NCBI RefSeq assembly: GCF_020164555.1
Contig: NZ_JAIQZB010000013.1
Coordinates: 1-64,000, forward strand
Length of the DNA stretch: 64,000 bases
Source of the DNA: Salegentibacter lacus
GTDB lineage: Bacteria; Bacteroidota; Bacteroidia; Flavobacteriales; Flavobacteriaceae
Direction of reading: 5' to 3'
Of the stretch, positions 25,784 through 34,232 are shown piece after piece. Made by a program: the position numbers and the translations under genes. Within the stretch, counting starts at the first letter, position 1. Every line of letters starts with the position of its first letter. The notes beneath the pieces are model-generated. The model saw only the letters and a program-made list of their open reading frames with translations, was not told the origin of the DNA and searched no databases.

Positions 25784-28231
25784 CTATTTCTTTCCTATTC
25801 TTATAACATCAGCAAAAATTCCCGAAGCAGTTACCTCTGCTCCTGCACCGGCACCTTTTACAATTAAAGGTTGTTCCGGATAACGTTCCGTAAAGAATAA
25901 CACGATATTATCGCTACCGCTAAGGTTATAAAAAGGATGTTGAGCATCTACCGATTGTAAACCTACAACAGCTTTTCCATCTTCGAGTTGCGCCACGTAT
26001 TTTAACTGTTCTCCTTTTTCAGCAGCCGATTTATAAATTTCCTGGAATTTAGGTTCATCCTTTTTCAGGAGTTCGAAAAAGTCTTCATTATTGGTGGTCG
26101 CCAAACTTTCTTCAGATAGGAAATCTTTACTTTCAATATCTTCCAGTTCCATTTCATATCCACTTTCGCGGGCAAGAATTAATATTTTTCGCGCCACATC
26201 TACCCCACTCAAATCAATTTTAGGATCGGGTTCGGTATAACCTTCTTCCATCGCCATTTCAACGGTTTTATAAAAAGGATCTTCTCCTTTATAGGTATTG
26301 AATACGAAATTCAAACTTCCGGAAAGCACAGCCTGTATTTTGGTGATCCTATCCCCTGAAGCAATTAGGTTTTTAAGGGTATCAATAATTGGCAATCCTG
26401 CACCCACATTGGTTTCATATAAAAATGAAGCTCCATATTCCCGGGCCAGGGTTTGCAATTCCTGGTAGTTTTCAAAACTATCGGCGCAGGCGATTTTATT
26501 ACAGGTTACAACTGAAACTGAATTCGCTAAATATTCTCTATACCAGGCCGAAATTTCGGCACTTGCGGTGTTATCTACAAAAATGCTATTCCTAAGGTTA
26601 AATTCGTCAACTTTTTTAAAGAATTCAGCTTTATCGGCTTTTTCTCCTTTCTCTAAAGCTTCTTCCCAGTTTTGAAGATCAATACCATTTTCATCAAAAA
26701 GCATTTTTCTTGAATTTGAGAGTCCGTGTACGCGAACTTTCAGTCTTAACTTCTCCAATAGGAATTTCTCCTGTTTCTTTAATTGGTTTAATAATTTACT
26801 TCCCACATTTCCAACGCCGGTAATAAATAAATTGAGTTCTTTTGAAGGCACTTCAAAGAATTGCTCGTGTAGAGTGTTGAGCGCTTTCTTTACATCTTTC
26901 TTAGCGATTACTGCAGAAATATTACGTTCTGAAGAACCCTGTGCGATTGCCCGAATATTGATATTGTTATTCCCTAAGGCACTAAACATTTTTCCGCTTA
27001 AACCGTGGTGGCTTTTCATCCGGTCCCCTACTAGGGCTACAATAGCAACATTATCTTCAATCTCTACCGGTTTGATCTTCTTATACTGAATTTCCACTTC
27101 AAAAGCTTCATCGAGCGCTTCTTTAGCCAGTTCAGCTTCATCATCTTTAACCGCGATACAAATACTATGTTCAGAAGAAGCCTGGGTAATCAAAACCACA
27201 TTAATGTTTTCCTGGAAAAGCACTTCGAAAAAACGCTTGGAAAAACCGGGGATGCCAACCATTCCACTGCCTTCAATATTCAGCAACTTTATAGAATCTA
27301 TATGGGTAATCCCGGTAACCCAACGGAAGTTCTTTTCTGAAGATTTTGAAATTAAAGTTCCTTCTTCATCGGGTTTAAATGTGTTTTTAATAAGTATATT
27401 AATTTGTTTATCGAGCAAAGGTTGAAGCGTTGGCGGATAAAGGACTTTTGCGCCAAAGTGCGACAATTCCATCGCTTCCTGGTAAGAAATATCTTTAAGC
27501 GGATAAGCGTGCGGCACAATTTGCGGATTGGCCGTGTACATGCCGTTTACATCAGTATAAATAAGTACTTCTTTTACATCTAAAGCAGCACCATATAGCG
27601 CAGCTGTAAAGTCTGAACCACCTCGGCCGAGCGTGCTTGGAACCCCCTGTTCGTTTCGCGAAACAAAACCTGGTGCTATATACAGGGAAGCATCTTTTTC
27701 AGCAAAATACTTGTCGATATTTTTATTGGTTAACTGATAATTAACCTGCACCTTTTCATTCGTATTTTTACATACAATAAGTTCACGCGAATCAACATAT
27801 TGAGAATTAATCCCCAGGTTTTTGAAATATTCAGCAATAATTAATGAAGATAAAACTTCCCCAAAACCAGCTACCACGTGGCGTGTTTTATTGGATAATT
27901 CGTTAAGCAGGTAAACACCTTCATATAAAGTTTCAAGGCGATTTAATTCGGTTTTTACCTTGCTCAAAATACTGCTTTGCGCATTTACCGGGATTAATTC
28001 CCGTACCGCTTCAAGATGTCTCTTTTCGTTTTTTATAAGAATATCTTTGTAGGCAAGATCTTCACGGGAAGCAAGATCGGCCATTTCCAGCAAATCGTTG
28101 GTAACTCCGCCAAATGCGGAAAAGACTACGAGGGTTTTGTCTTCCTTTAAATGTTTTTGTACTGTTTTAGCTACGAGTTTTATACGCTCTGGAGATGCCA
28201 AAGAGGTACCTCCGAATTTTAGGACTTTCAT
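25784..28231 (-). CDS. thrA: Bifunctional aspartate kinase/homoserine dehydrogenase
   Basis: Catalyses the first and third steps of threonine synthesis. The 815 residues contain the aspartate kinase domain (1-about 290, starting VLKFGGTSLASPERI; GRGGSDFTAALYG), two ACT domains (about 310-455, where threonine usually inhibits the enzyme), and the homoserine dehydrogenase domain (about 463-812, FITGVGNVGSKLLNQL; NVGAGLPIIDTL). Domain order is as in E. coli ThrA. It is preceded by a Thr/Ile-rich leader peptide gene, so attenuation is likely on top of feedback inhibition. Confidence 0.97.
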   Translation of the reverse strand: MKVLKFGGTSLASPERIKLVAKTVQKHLKEDKTLVVFSAFGGVTNDLLEMADLASREDLAYKDILIKNEKRHLEAVRELIPVNAQSSILSKVKTELNRLETLYEGVYLLNELSNKTRHVVAGFGEVLSSLIIAEYFKNLGINSQYVDSRELIVCKNTNEKVQVNYQLTNKNIDKYFAEKDASLYIAPGFVSRNEQGVPSTLGRGGSDFTAALYGAALDVKEVLIYTDVNGMYTANPQIVPHAYPLKDISYQEAMELSHFGAKVLYPPTLQPLLDKQINILIKNTFKPDEEGTLISKSSEKNFRWVTGITHIDSIKLLNIEGSGMVGIPGFSKRFFEVLFQENINVVLITQASSEHSICIAVKDDEAELAKEALDEAFEVEIQYKKIKPVEIEDNVAIVALVGDRMKSHHGLSGKMFSALGNNNINIRAIAQGSSERNISAVIAKKDVKKALNTLHEQFFEVPSKELNLFITGVGNVGSKLLNQLKKQEKFLLEKLRLKVRVHGLSNSRKMLFDENGIDLQNWEEALEKGEKADKAEFFKKVDEFNLRNSIFVDNTASAEISAWYREYLANSVSVVTCNKIACADSFENYQELQTLAREYGASFLYETNVGAGLPIIDTLKNLIASGDRITKIQAVLSGSLNFVFNTYKGEDPFYKTVEMAMEEGYTEPDPKIDLSGVDVARKILILARESGYEMELEDIESKDFLSEESLATTNNEDFFELLKKDEPKFQEIYKSAAEKGEQLKYVAQLEDGKAVVGLQSVDAQHPFYNLSGSDNIVLFFTERYPEQPLIVKGAGAGAEVTASGIFADVIRIGKK

Positions 28232-28301
28232 AAGTCAGATTGGTTAAATTAGAATGATTTTGTTTTAAAAAAACAGGTGTGTACGCAGGTGCTATGTAGA
28301 A

Positions 28302-28403
28302 TTATACCCCAAAAGGGGTAATACGAATAATAGTCATGCCAGATGTGCCAAGGCCGAAAATGCCTGTTGAAGTGCTGAAATTAATATTTTCTGTAATCCT
28401 CAT
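28302..28403 (-). CDS. Putative thr operon leader peptide
   Basis: A 33-residue reading frame ending 70 bases before thrA, with 6 Thr and 6 Ile, including the run MTIIRITP near the end. Thr and Ile are the two control amino acids of the E. coli thr leader. A hairpin TACCCC-TTTT-GGGGTA overlaps its last codons, and a T7 run lies between it and thrA. A TACTTTTA -7-like box lies 21 bases upstream of its ATG. The frame is too short for usual gene finders. That it works by ribosome-mediated attenuation is inference; no clean terminator stem adjoins the T-run. Confidence 0.55.
   Translation of the reverse strand: MRITENINFSTSTGIFGLGTSGMTIIRITPFGV
28305..28320 (-). promoter_or_regulatory. Hairpin at the end of the thr leader peptide gene
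   Basis: TACCCC and GGGGTA pair around a 4-base loop and overlap codons 28-33 of the leader. A ribosome paused at the Thr/Ile codons would cover or free this hairpin, which fits an attenuator. A T7 run follows 32 bases downstream on the minus strand (28273..28267). Confidence 0.4.
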
Positions 28404-28423
28404 TTTTGACCATATTCTGGTGA

Positions 28424-28457
28424 TAAAAGTATATAATTTTAGGGGTAATAAAAACAA
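28424..28457 (-). promoter_or_regulatory. Candidate promoter of the thr operon
   Basis: On the minus strand TTG (28457..28455) precedes TACTTTTA (28431..28424) by 23 bases; the box matches TANNTTTG in 7 of 8 positions. The spacer is at the long end of the usual range. Confidence 0.35.
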
Positions 28458-28502
28458 AAAGGAGGCTTTCGGAGAAGAATTATGAATTTCTTTTTATTCC
28501 AT

Positions 28503-28542
28503 AAAAAAAATACCCAATTAATAATTTAACCGGGTATTTTTT
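28503..28542 (-). terminator. Terminator after the Mg-chelatase-like ATPase gene
   Basis: AAAAAATACCC and GGGTATTTTTT form a perfect 11-bp stem around a 16-base loop, with a T-run on the minus strand. It lies 20 bases past the ATPase stop and separates it from the thr leader region. Confidence 0.85.
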
Positions 28543-28562
28543 CGTTTTATTTCAATAATTAC

Positions 28563-30032
28563 CTAAAGATCACTTATATAACTTCCGTAGAGGTCTTTAA
28601 ACTGAACACCTGTGGCAAAACGATGTTTGCTAAGCTTCTTATATTCTACCAATGCCCAAAGCAAAAACTCCTTTAAAAAATAAGCGTCTTTCTCTGAAAT
28701 TTCAGGCTGGTATTTCTTAATAAGCTCATTTAAAGGTTTTACAGAATCTAATTTCTTTTTGTATTCCGCATCGGTAAGATCATCGGGTAACTCAAAACCG
28801 CTTTCTTCGAAAAACCATTCAACCAGATCGTCATAAGGCGTGGTTTCATCTGGTTTTTGCAGTTTTTCTATTTTTGGAAAATACAGTGGAAATAAAGTTT
28901 TTACAGACTCACCTATTAACTGAAGTGCGACACTTGCTGCTCCTTCTTCCTCTCCTTCGTAAACGAGTTCTACTTTTCCGGTAATAGAAGGAACAACTCC
29001 AAGAAAGTCACCAAACCTCAACAAGGTTTGATCGTCACCAGATTTTAGCGAACGCCTTTCTGCGGTACTTAAGAGGTTTTCGTAAGCTGTGATACTGAGC
29101 CTGGCGCTAATCCCACTTTTTTCATCTATAAATTCACTTTCACGGGCTTCAAAACTGATTTGTTCCAAAAGATCTTTAGCGAGTTCAGGGACGTGAACCA
29201 AATCACTTTGTCTTTTATCGAGTTTTGCTTCCTGGGCGGTGATAGTTTTCGCTACCTCAATACTATCTGGATAATGCGTTAATATTTGAGAGCCAATTCT
29301 ATCTTTTAGCGGAGTTACGATACTTCCCCTATTGGTATAATCTTCCGGGTTTGCAGTGAATACAAATTGAAGATCTAGTGGTAATCTTAATTTAAATCCG
29401 CGAATTTGAATATCGCCTTCCTGAAGAATATTGAACAAAGCCACCTGGATACGCGCCTGCAAATCGGGCAACTCGTTTATTACAAAAATACTTCTATTTG
29501 CGCGCGGAATCATTCCGAAGTGAATTACGCGATCATCAGCATAACTCAACTTTAAATTTGCAGCTTTAATGGGATCCACATCCCCAATTAAATCGGCTAC
29601 CGTAACATCAGGTGTAGCCAGTTTCTCAAAAAAACGTTCATCTCTATGAACCCAGCTTATTGGGGTTTCATCTGCTTTTTCTTTTACCAGTTCCGTGGCG
29701 TAACGGGAAATTGGATTTAACGGATCATCATTTATCTCTGACCCCTGGATCACCGGCATATATTCATCCAGTAAATTCACCATTAAACGAGCGAGCCTTG
29801 TTTTCGCCTGACCTCTTAAACCGAGCAAATTAATATTATGTCGTGATAAAATTGCCCGTTCTAATTCCGGGATTACACTATCTTCATAACCGTGAATCCC
29901 GGGAAAAGTAGGTTCGTTTTTCTTTATTTTTTCAATTAAATTTTCCCTGAGCTCCTCTTTAATTCCCCGACTTTTATATCCGGATTTCTTTAATTCGCCA
30001 AGCGTGTTTATATTTTCTATTTTCATGTTCAT
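28563..30032 (-). CDS. Magnesium-chelatase-subunit-I-like AAA+ ATPase (MoxR-type)
   Basis: A 489-residue AAA+ ATPase resembling the ChlI/BchI subunit, with NLLGLRGQAKTRLARL as Walker A (near 80-95), SIFVINELPDL as Walker B and VFTANPEDYTNRG as sensor I region. Flavobacteria do not make chlorophyll, so this is the general chelatase-like or MoxR-like chaperone pair with the VWA protein at 30573..31703, whose gene normally adjoins it. Here a DUF559 gene lies between them. Such pairs are thought to insert metal or remodel target proteins; the target is unknown. Two in-frame ATGs (30032 and 30026) could start it. Confidence 0.88.
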   Translation of the reverse strand: MNMKIENINTLGELKKSGYKSRGIKEELRENLIEKIKKNEPTFPGIHGYEDSVIPELERAILSRHNINLLGLRGQAKTRLARLMVNLLDEYMPVIQGSEINDDPLNPISRYATELVKEKADETPISWVHRDERFFEKLATPDVTVADLIGDVDPIKAANLKLSYADDRVIHFGMIPRANRSIFVINELPDLQARIQVALFNILQEGDIQIRGFKLRLPLDLQFVFTANPEDYTNRGSIVTPLKDRIGSQILTHYPDSIEVAKTITAQEAKLDKRQSDLVHVPELAKDLLEQISFEARESEFIDEKSGISARLSITAYENLLSTAERRSLKSGDDQTLLRFGDFLGVVPSITGKVELVYEGEEEGAASVALQLIGESVKTLFPLYFPKIEKLQKPDETTPYDDLVEWFFEESGFELPDDLTDAEYKKKLDSVKPLNELIKKYQPEISEKDAYFLKEFLLWALVEYKKLSKHRFATGVQFKDLYGSYISDL

Positions 30033-30071
30033 TATTTTTTATTTTTGTTTAAATCCTATGGCTATTTAAAC

Positions 30072-30124
30072 CCTCCGCCTGAATTTTTATGAAAATTCAG
30101 CCACCTCCCTTTAAAAAAGGGAGG
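30072..30124. repeat. Palindromes flanking the DUF559 gene (downstream side)
   Basis: Two adjacent palindromes: CTGAATTTT with AAAATTCAG (30079..30100) and CCTCCCTTT with AAAGGGAGG (30104..30124). The second may double as a terminator. Similar CTCTTT/AAAGAG structures lie on the other side of the gene. Confidence 0.6.
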
Positions 30125-30128
30125 AGCT

Positions 30129-30497
30129 TTAATTGGGTTTAAAACTATCTGTAATTTCCTTTAATACTGAAGGCAGAAAGTCGAATACCATTTTATTTTC
30201 AAAACGAATAACTTTAAATCCTAATCCTTGTAAATACTCCGAACGTTTTGAATCCTTTTCCTCTGCGGTACTATTTAAATGCACTTCTCCATCCAATTCA
30301 ACAATTAATTTTTCTGAAGCACAGTAAAAATCTACTATATAGTTCCCAATACTATGTTGTCTTGTAAATCTTTTACCTTCAAGCTTTCTGGCTTTTAAAA
30401 AATTCCATAGAAAAGCTTCAGCCGGTGTCAGGCTCTCTCTGAGGATTTTTCGATATCCTTTTAATTCCTGACGTGTATGTATCTGTTTCCTTATCAA
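30129..30497 (-). CDS. DUF559 domain (endonuclease-like) protein
   Basis: A 122-residue protein of the DUF559 group, related to the very-short-patch-repair endonuclease fold. Seen here: RESLTPAEAFLWNFLKARKLEGKRFTRQHSIGNYIVDFYC, then E-L-D-G (VELDGEVH, about 68-75) and GFKVIRFENKMV near the end, the conserved core of the family. Substrate unknown. The frame opens with TTG directly after a stop, with no ATG choice. It is flanked on both sides by palindromes and interrupts the chelatase-like gene pair, which suggests insertion as a small mobile-type cassette. Confidence 0.88.
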   Translation of the reverse strand: MIRKQIHTRQELKGYRKILRESLTPAEAFLWNFLKARKLEGKRFTRQHSIGNYIVDFYCASEKLIVELDGEVHLNSTAEEKDSKRSEYLQGLGFKVIRFENKMVFDFLPSVLKEITDSFKPN

Positions 30498-30510
30498 TTA
30501 TTTTTTCTTT

Positions 30511-30568
30511 GACTGCTCTCCTCTTTAGATAAAGAGGGGAAGTTTGGTTGTAAACCAAAACGGAGAGT
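30511..30568. repeat. Palindromes flanking the DUF559 gene (upstream side)
   Basis: CCTCTTT with AAAGAGG (about 30520..30537) is followed by TTTGGTT-G-TAAACCAAA-type dyad symmetry (30543..30559). The arrangement mirrors the pair on the other side of the gene without being an exact copy. Confidence 0.5.
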
Positions 30569-30572
30569 TTGA

Positions 30573-31703
30573 TCAATTTCCTCTAATTCTCTTTTTTCTA
30601 TTGGTTTCGTAATCCTCAAAAATCATTTCCCCGAGACCTTTTAAGCCGGTGTAAAATGCTTTTCCCTGATTAGCGTATGTGAACTCCCTTACAAACTGCA
30701 TTAAATAAGGATCTTGCGCAATCATAAACGTGGTGATGGGAATATGTAATTTTCGCGCCTGCCGGGCCATTGTATAACATTTTCCCAGAATATAAGGATC
30801 GAGTCCCATACTATTTTTATAATAAGAGCCGTCGCGTTCATGTAGGCAACTCGGTTTTCCGTCGGTGATCATAAAGATCTGACGGTTGGTGCTTCGCTTT
30901 CTTCTAAGAATATCCATAGCCAGTTTTAAACCTGCAACGGTATTGGTATGATAAGGTCCAACTTTAAGATAAGGTAGATCAGCAATTGAAACCGGCCAGG
31001 CGTCATCCCCAAAAACAATAATATCAAGGCTGTCTTTTGGATATCGGGTAGTGATGAGTTCGGCTAAAGCCATCGCTACTTTTTTCGCCGGAGTAATTCG
31101 ATCTTCACCATATAAAATCATACTATGGCTGATATCTATCATTAACACCGTGCTCATTCGAGATTTGTAATGGGTTTCTTCTATCACCAAGTCCTCTTCG
31201 GTCATATTAAAATTCCCGATACCGTGGTTAATTTGAGCATTCCGAAGACTTTCGGTTACCGAAATCTTATCGGGCGAATCCCCAAATTGAAATGCCCTAA
31301 AATCGCCGGTGTGTTCGTCTCCTCTACCTACGTGATTTGTTCTATGGCTTCCGGAGGCACTTTTCTTTAATTTTCCAAAGATTTGGTCTAAAGCCTGTTT
31401 TCTAATTGCACGTTCGGTTTTAGCAGTGATTGCCATTCCGCCGCCTTCTTCTTCATTCTCCTCTTTTATGTAACCTTTCTTTTTAAGATCTTCTACAAAA
31501 TCATCCAGCGTATAATCTTCTGTAGATAATTTATATTCTTCGTCCAACTGTTTTAACCAGTCTAAAGCTTCATCTAAATCTCCTGAGGTATGCGTAATTA
31601 GTTCCTTAAAAACCTCGAATAACCTGTCAAATGGTGATTTTTTAGGCTCTTCAAATTTATTAAAGACAAAACCGCTTCCCTGTCTGTAATCTTTCTTCTT
31701 CAT
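30573..31703 (-). CDS. VWA domain protein, partner of the chelatase-like ATPase
   Basis: A 376-residue protein with an acidic N-terminal helical part (about 1-110) and a von Willebrand A domain (about 180-360). The MIDAS residues are visible: D-x-S-x-S in MIDISHSM, Thr in the middle and FMITDGKPS. It resembles the ChlD/BatA-like partner that binds the AAA+ protein through its metal site. The VWA-ATPase pair is broken only by the DUF559 gene, so the two probably still work together; whether they are on one message is uncertain. Confidence 0.88.
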   Translation of the reverse strand: MKKKDYRQGSGFVFNKFEEPKKSPFDRLFEVFKELITHTSGDLDEALDWLKQLDEEYKLSTEDYTLDDFVEDLKKKGYIKEENEEEGGGMAITAKTERAIRKQALDQIFGKLKKSASGSHRTNHVGRGDEHTGDFRAFQFGDSPDKISVTESLRNAQINHGIGNFNMTEEDLVIEETHYKSRMSTVLMIDISHSMILYGEDRITPAKKVAMALAELITTRYPKDSLDIIVFGDDAWPVSIADLPYLKVGPYHTNTVAGLKLAMDILRRKRSTNRQIFMITDGKPSCLHERDGSYYKNSMGLDPYILGKCYTMARQARKLHIPITTFMIAQDPYLMQFVREFTYANQGKAFYTGLKGLGEMIFEDYETNRKKRIRGN

Positions 31704-31778
31704 ATTCTAAAATTACGGTATTTTAGATAGAATTGGAAAGTCTTTGGCTGCAACAGGAATTAAACTTATGTTAATCTA

Positions 31779-31786
31779 TAAATTTG
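31779..31786 (+). promoter_or_regulatory. -7 box upstream of the PAP2 gene
   Basis: TAAATTTG matches TANNTTTG exactly, 112 bases before the PAP2 start codon. No matching -33 at the right distance; tentative. Confidence 0.3.
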
Positions 31787-31898
31787 TTTATGGTCTAATT
31801 ATGTTGTGAATATTGTTATTCTTTTCTTAAATACTTCAGTGTTTATAATGTAGTTAAGAGATTTGAAAATAATTAAACCTACAATAAATAACAGATTA

Positions 31899-32714
31899 AT
31901 GAAGAAATTACTTTTAATTCTTTTTTGTTTCGCTCTTAGTTATAATAGTTATTCCCAAGATTCTCCCTATAAAACTGATGGTTGGAAAGATGGGGCCTAT
32001 ATTGCCGGTGCTGTGGGATTAAATGTGCTAGGGTTTACTTTTATTCAAAATAAAGAAGCTCTTACCGAAGCTGAAATTGCTGCTTTAGATAAAAATGATA
32101 TTTGGGGAATAGATCGCTGGGCTGCAGGGAATTATTCTAAAAATGCCGATGCATTAAGTTATATTCCTTTCTATGCTGCTTTGGGAGCACCTCTGTTTTT
32201 GTTACCCGGCGAGGCAGAGAGAAATAATTTTGGACAAATAAGTGTTTTATTTGTTGAAACCATGGCTACTACCGGTGTTTTTTATACAATTACTGCCGGT
32301 TTAATAGATAAAAGCAGGCCGTTAGTTTACAACGAAGATCTTCCTTTTGGTGAGCGTGCAGAAGGTGGCGCGCAACGCTCTTTTATTGCCGGTCACACCG
32401 CGGTAGCTTCTGCCGGAAGTTTTTTTGCAGCTAAGATTTTTAATGATTTTCATCCAGACTCTAAAGCTATCCCTTATGTATGGGGCGGTGCTACAGGAGT
32501 ATCGGTATTAATGGGTTATTTGAGAACAAAAGCGGGTAAACATTTTTTAACCGATAATATTGTAGGTGCAATAGTGGGCGCAGCAAGCGGAATCTTAATT
32601 CCTGAATTACACAAAAAAGGGAAAGAGAATATAGATCTTTATCCTACGGCCAGTTTTAATGTTAACGGCACAGGAATAAACACTAAAGGCCTTGCATTAT
32701 CTTATAAATTTTAA
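31899..32714 (+). CDS. Exported PAP2 family phosphatase
   Basis: A 271-residue phosphatase of the PAP2 (type 2 phosphatidic acid phosphatase) superfamily. A signal peptide (MKKLLLILFCFALSYNSYSQ) comes first. The three PAP2 motifs are visible: DKSRPLVYN (K..RP), SFIAGHTAVASAG (usual PSGH replaced by IAGH), and LRTKAGKHFLTDNIVG (R..H..D). Possible substrates are undecaprenyl-PP, lipid A or phosphatidic acid in the periplasm. I used the ATG at 31899, where the signal peptide begins, over a TTG 36 bases upstream. It probably forms an operon with the next gene, 11 bases on. Confidence 0.87.
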   Translation: MKKLLLILFCFALSYNSYSQDSPYKTDGWKDGAYIAGAVGLNVLGFTFIQNKEALTEAEIAALDKNDIWGIDRWAAGNYSKNADALSYIPFYAALGAPLFLLPGEAERNNFGQISVLFVETMATTGVFYTITAGLIDKSRPLVYNEDLPFGERAEGGAQRSFIAGHTAVASAGSFFAAKIFNDFHPDSKAIPYVWGGATGVSVLMGYLRTKAGKHFLTDNIVGAIVGAASGILIPELHKKGKENIDLYPTASFNVNGTGINTKGLALSYKF

Positions 32715-32725
32715 GTTTATTATCT

Positions 32726-33802
32726 ATGGAAATTTCAGAAATAATAATGCTTGTTTTTTGTGGATTATTTCTAATCCCCAGCCTGGCATCTGCCACACGT
32801 TTTGATCAATGGTGGATTCGTGCTTTCGATTTTCCACGTATTCAAATTTCAATACTTATTATCTCGGTAATTATAATTGGTATTATTGTTTTTGATTTTT
32901 CTGAACTAATTCATTTTATAGCCATTGGCTTGCTTATACTGAGTCTTATCTATCAACTCCATAAAATTTATCCATATACCTCGCTTGCGAAAAAAGAGGT
33001 GATGGAATTTGAAGATGAAGATCCCAGCGATAATATTTCTCTTTTAGTAAGCAATGTACTTACCACAAACAACAAATACCATAAACTTCTTGAAATTGTA
33101 AACAGAAGACAGCCCGATATTCTACTTACCCTGGAATCTGACAAGAAATGGGAAGATGCCTTAAAAGAATTGGAAAAAGAATATAAATACACCGTAAAAG
33201 TTCCGCAGGATAATCTCTACGGAATGCATCTTTACTCTAAACTTAAGTTAGAAGAAACCGAAATTAGGTATTTGGTAAGAAATGATATTCCTTCTATTCA
33301 TGGATTTGTTCGGTTGGATGATAATAGCAAAATTAGAATTCACTGTATGCATCCAAAACCTCCCAGTCCTTCTGAAGCCGATACTTCTACCAACCGTGAC
33401 GCCGAATTGCTAATGCTGGGTAGAGATGTAAAGGATCAGGATAAAAGCGTTCTGGTTTTTGGGGATTTAAACGATGTAGCCTGGTCCAGAACTACCAGAT
33501 TATTTCAGCAAATGAGTGGTTTATTAGACCCCAGGATAGGTCGTGGGTTTTTTAATACTTTCCATGCTGGTCATCGATTTTTGAGATGGCCGCTTGACCA
33601 CGTTTTTCACAGCAACGATTTTACTTTAATAGAAATTGCACGCGAAAAACCTATGGGATCTGATCATTTTCCAATGTATATTAATTTGAATTTTGAACGC
33701 CGGGCCGAACAGGAACAAGAGAAACCTGAAGCTGAGGAAGAAGAAAAAGAATGGGCCCAGGATAAAATTGATGATGCAGAACCCAGGCAAAAGGGAGTCT
33801 AA
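32726..33802 (+). CDS. Membrane-anchored endonuclease/exonuclease/phosphatase family protein
   Basis: A 358-residue protein with two or three hydrophobic helices in the first 85 residues, then a full EEP (DNase I-like) domain: TLESDKKW, HCMHPKPPSP, FGDLNDVAWS, PLDHVFHSND and GSDHFPMYI occur in the right order, so the active site looks intact. Substrate might be DNA, lipid phosphates or inositol phosphates. The C-terminal tail is very acidic (EEEEKEWAQDK). It overlaps the convergent response-regulator gene by four bases at their stops. Confidence 0.87.
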   Translation: MEISEIIMLVFCGLFLIPSLASATRFDQWWIRAFDFPRIQISILIISVIIIGIIVFDFSELIHFIAIGLLILSLIYQLHKIYPYTSLAKKEVMEFEDEDPSDNISLLVSNVLTTNNKYHKLLEIVNRRQPDILLTLESDKKWEDALKELEKEYKYTVKVPQDNLYGMHLYSKLKLEETEIRYLVRNDIPSIHGFVRLDDNSKIRIHCMHPKPPSPSEADTSTNRDAELLMLGRDVKDQDKSVLVFGDLNDVAWSRTTRLFQQMSGLLDPRIGRGFFNTFHAGHRFLRWPLDHVFHSNDFTLIEIAREKPMGSDHFPMYINLNFERRAEQEQEKPEAEEEEKEWAQDKIDDAEPRQKGV

Positions 33803-34209
33803 ACCGGCTCAAAAAAATGACTTATTTCTGAAATTTCTTTAATCTTATCACAATCTGAAGCAGAAATAGGTTTTTCTATAAAAGAACGTACCGTACTAAA
33901 GTTTTTAGCCTTCTCTTTGTCTTTCCTGTCTATAGAAGAAGTTACCATAATAACATGGTATTTAGATTTTTGTTCGTGACTTTCTAAACATTTCAAAAAA
34001 TCCCAGCCATTCATATTAGGCATATTAATGTCTAAAAGAATAAGAAAATCTTTTTGTTGAGAGAGCTTTTGTTCTTGTATAATATAATCTAAAGCATCTG
34101 CAGCCTTACCAAAACTAATAGGGTTTTGAGCGATCTCGTGATTGTTCATCATTTTCTTTTGAATGAATACCACAATTTGATCGTCATCTACGATAAGTAC
34201 TTCAAGCAT
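33799..34209 (-). CDS. Single-domain response regulator
   Basis: A 136-residue receiver domain with no output domain. Phosphorylation site residues are present: VDDDQ (acid pair), LLDINMPNMNG (phospho-acceptor Asp near 59), MVTSS (Thr) and EKP (Lys). It lies 23 bases after the PAS protein at 34233..35987, so the two are surely cotranscribed. A stand-alone receiver next to a kinase lacking its catalytic domain suggests a phosphorelay. Confidence 0.92.
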   Translation of the reverse strand: MLEVLIVDDDQIVVFIQKKMMNNHEIAQNPISFGKAADALDYIIQEQKLSQQKDFLILLDINMPNMNGWDFLKCLESHEQKSKYHVIMVTSSIDRKDKEKAKNFSTVRSFIEKPISASDCDKIKEISEISHFFEPV

Positions 34210-34232
34210 ATAAAAGAATTTAGGGCAGGAGC

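Noticed and set aside
28267-28320. A simple intrinsic terminator in the thr leader
   Set aside because: The T7 run is not preceded by an adjacent stable stem; only a 6-bp pairing over a loop of about 90 bases was found.
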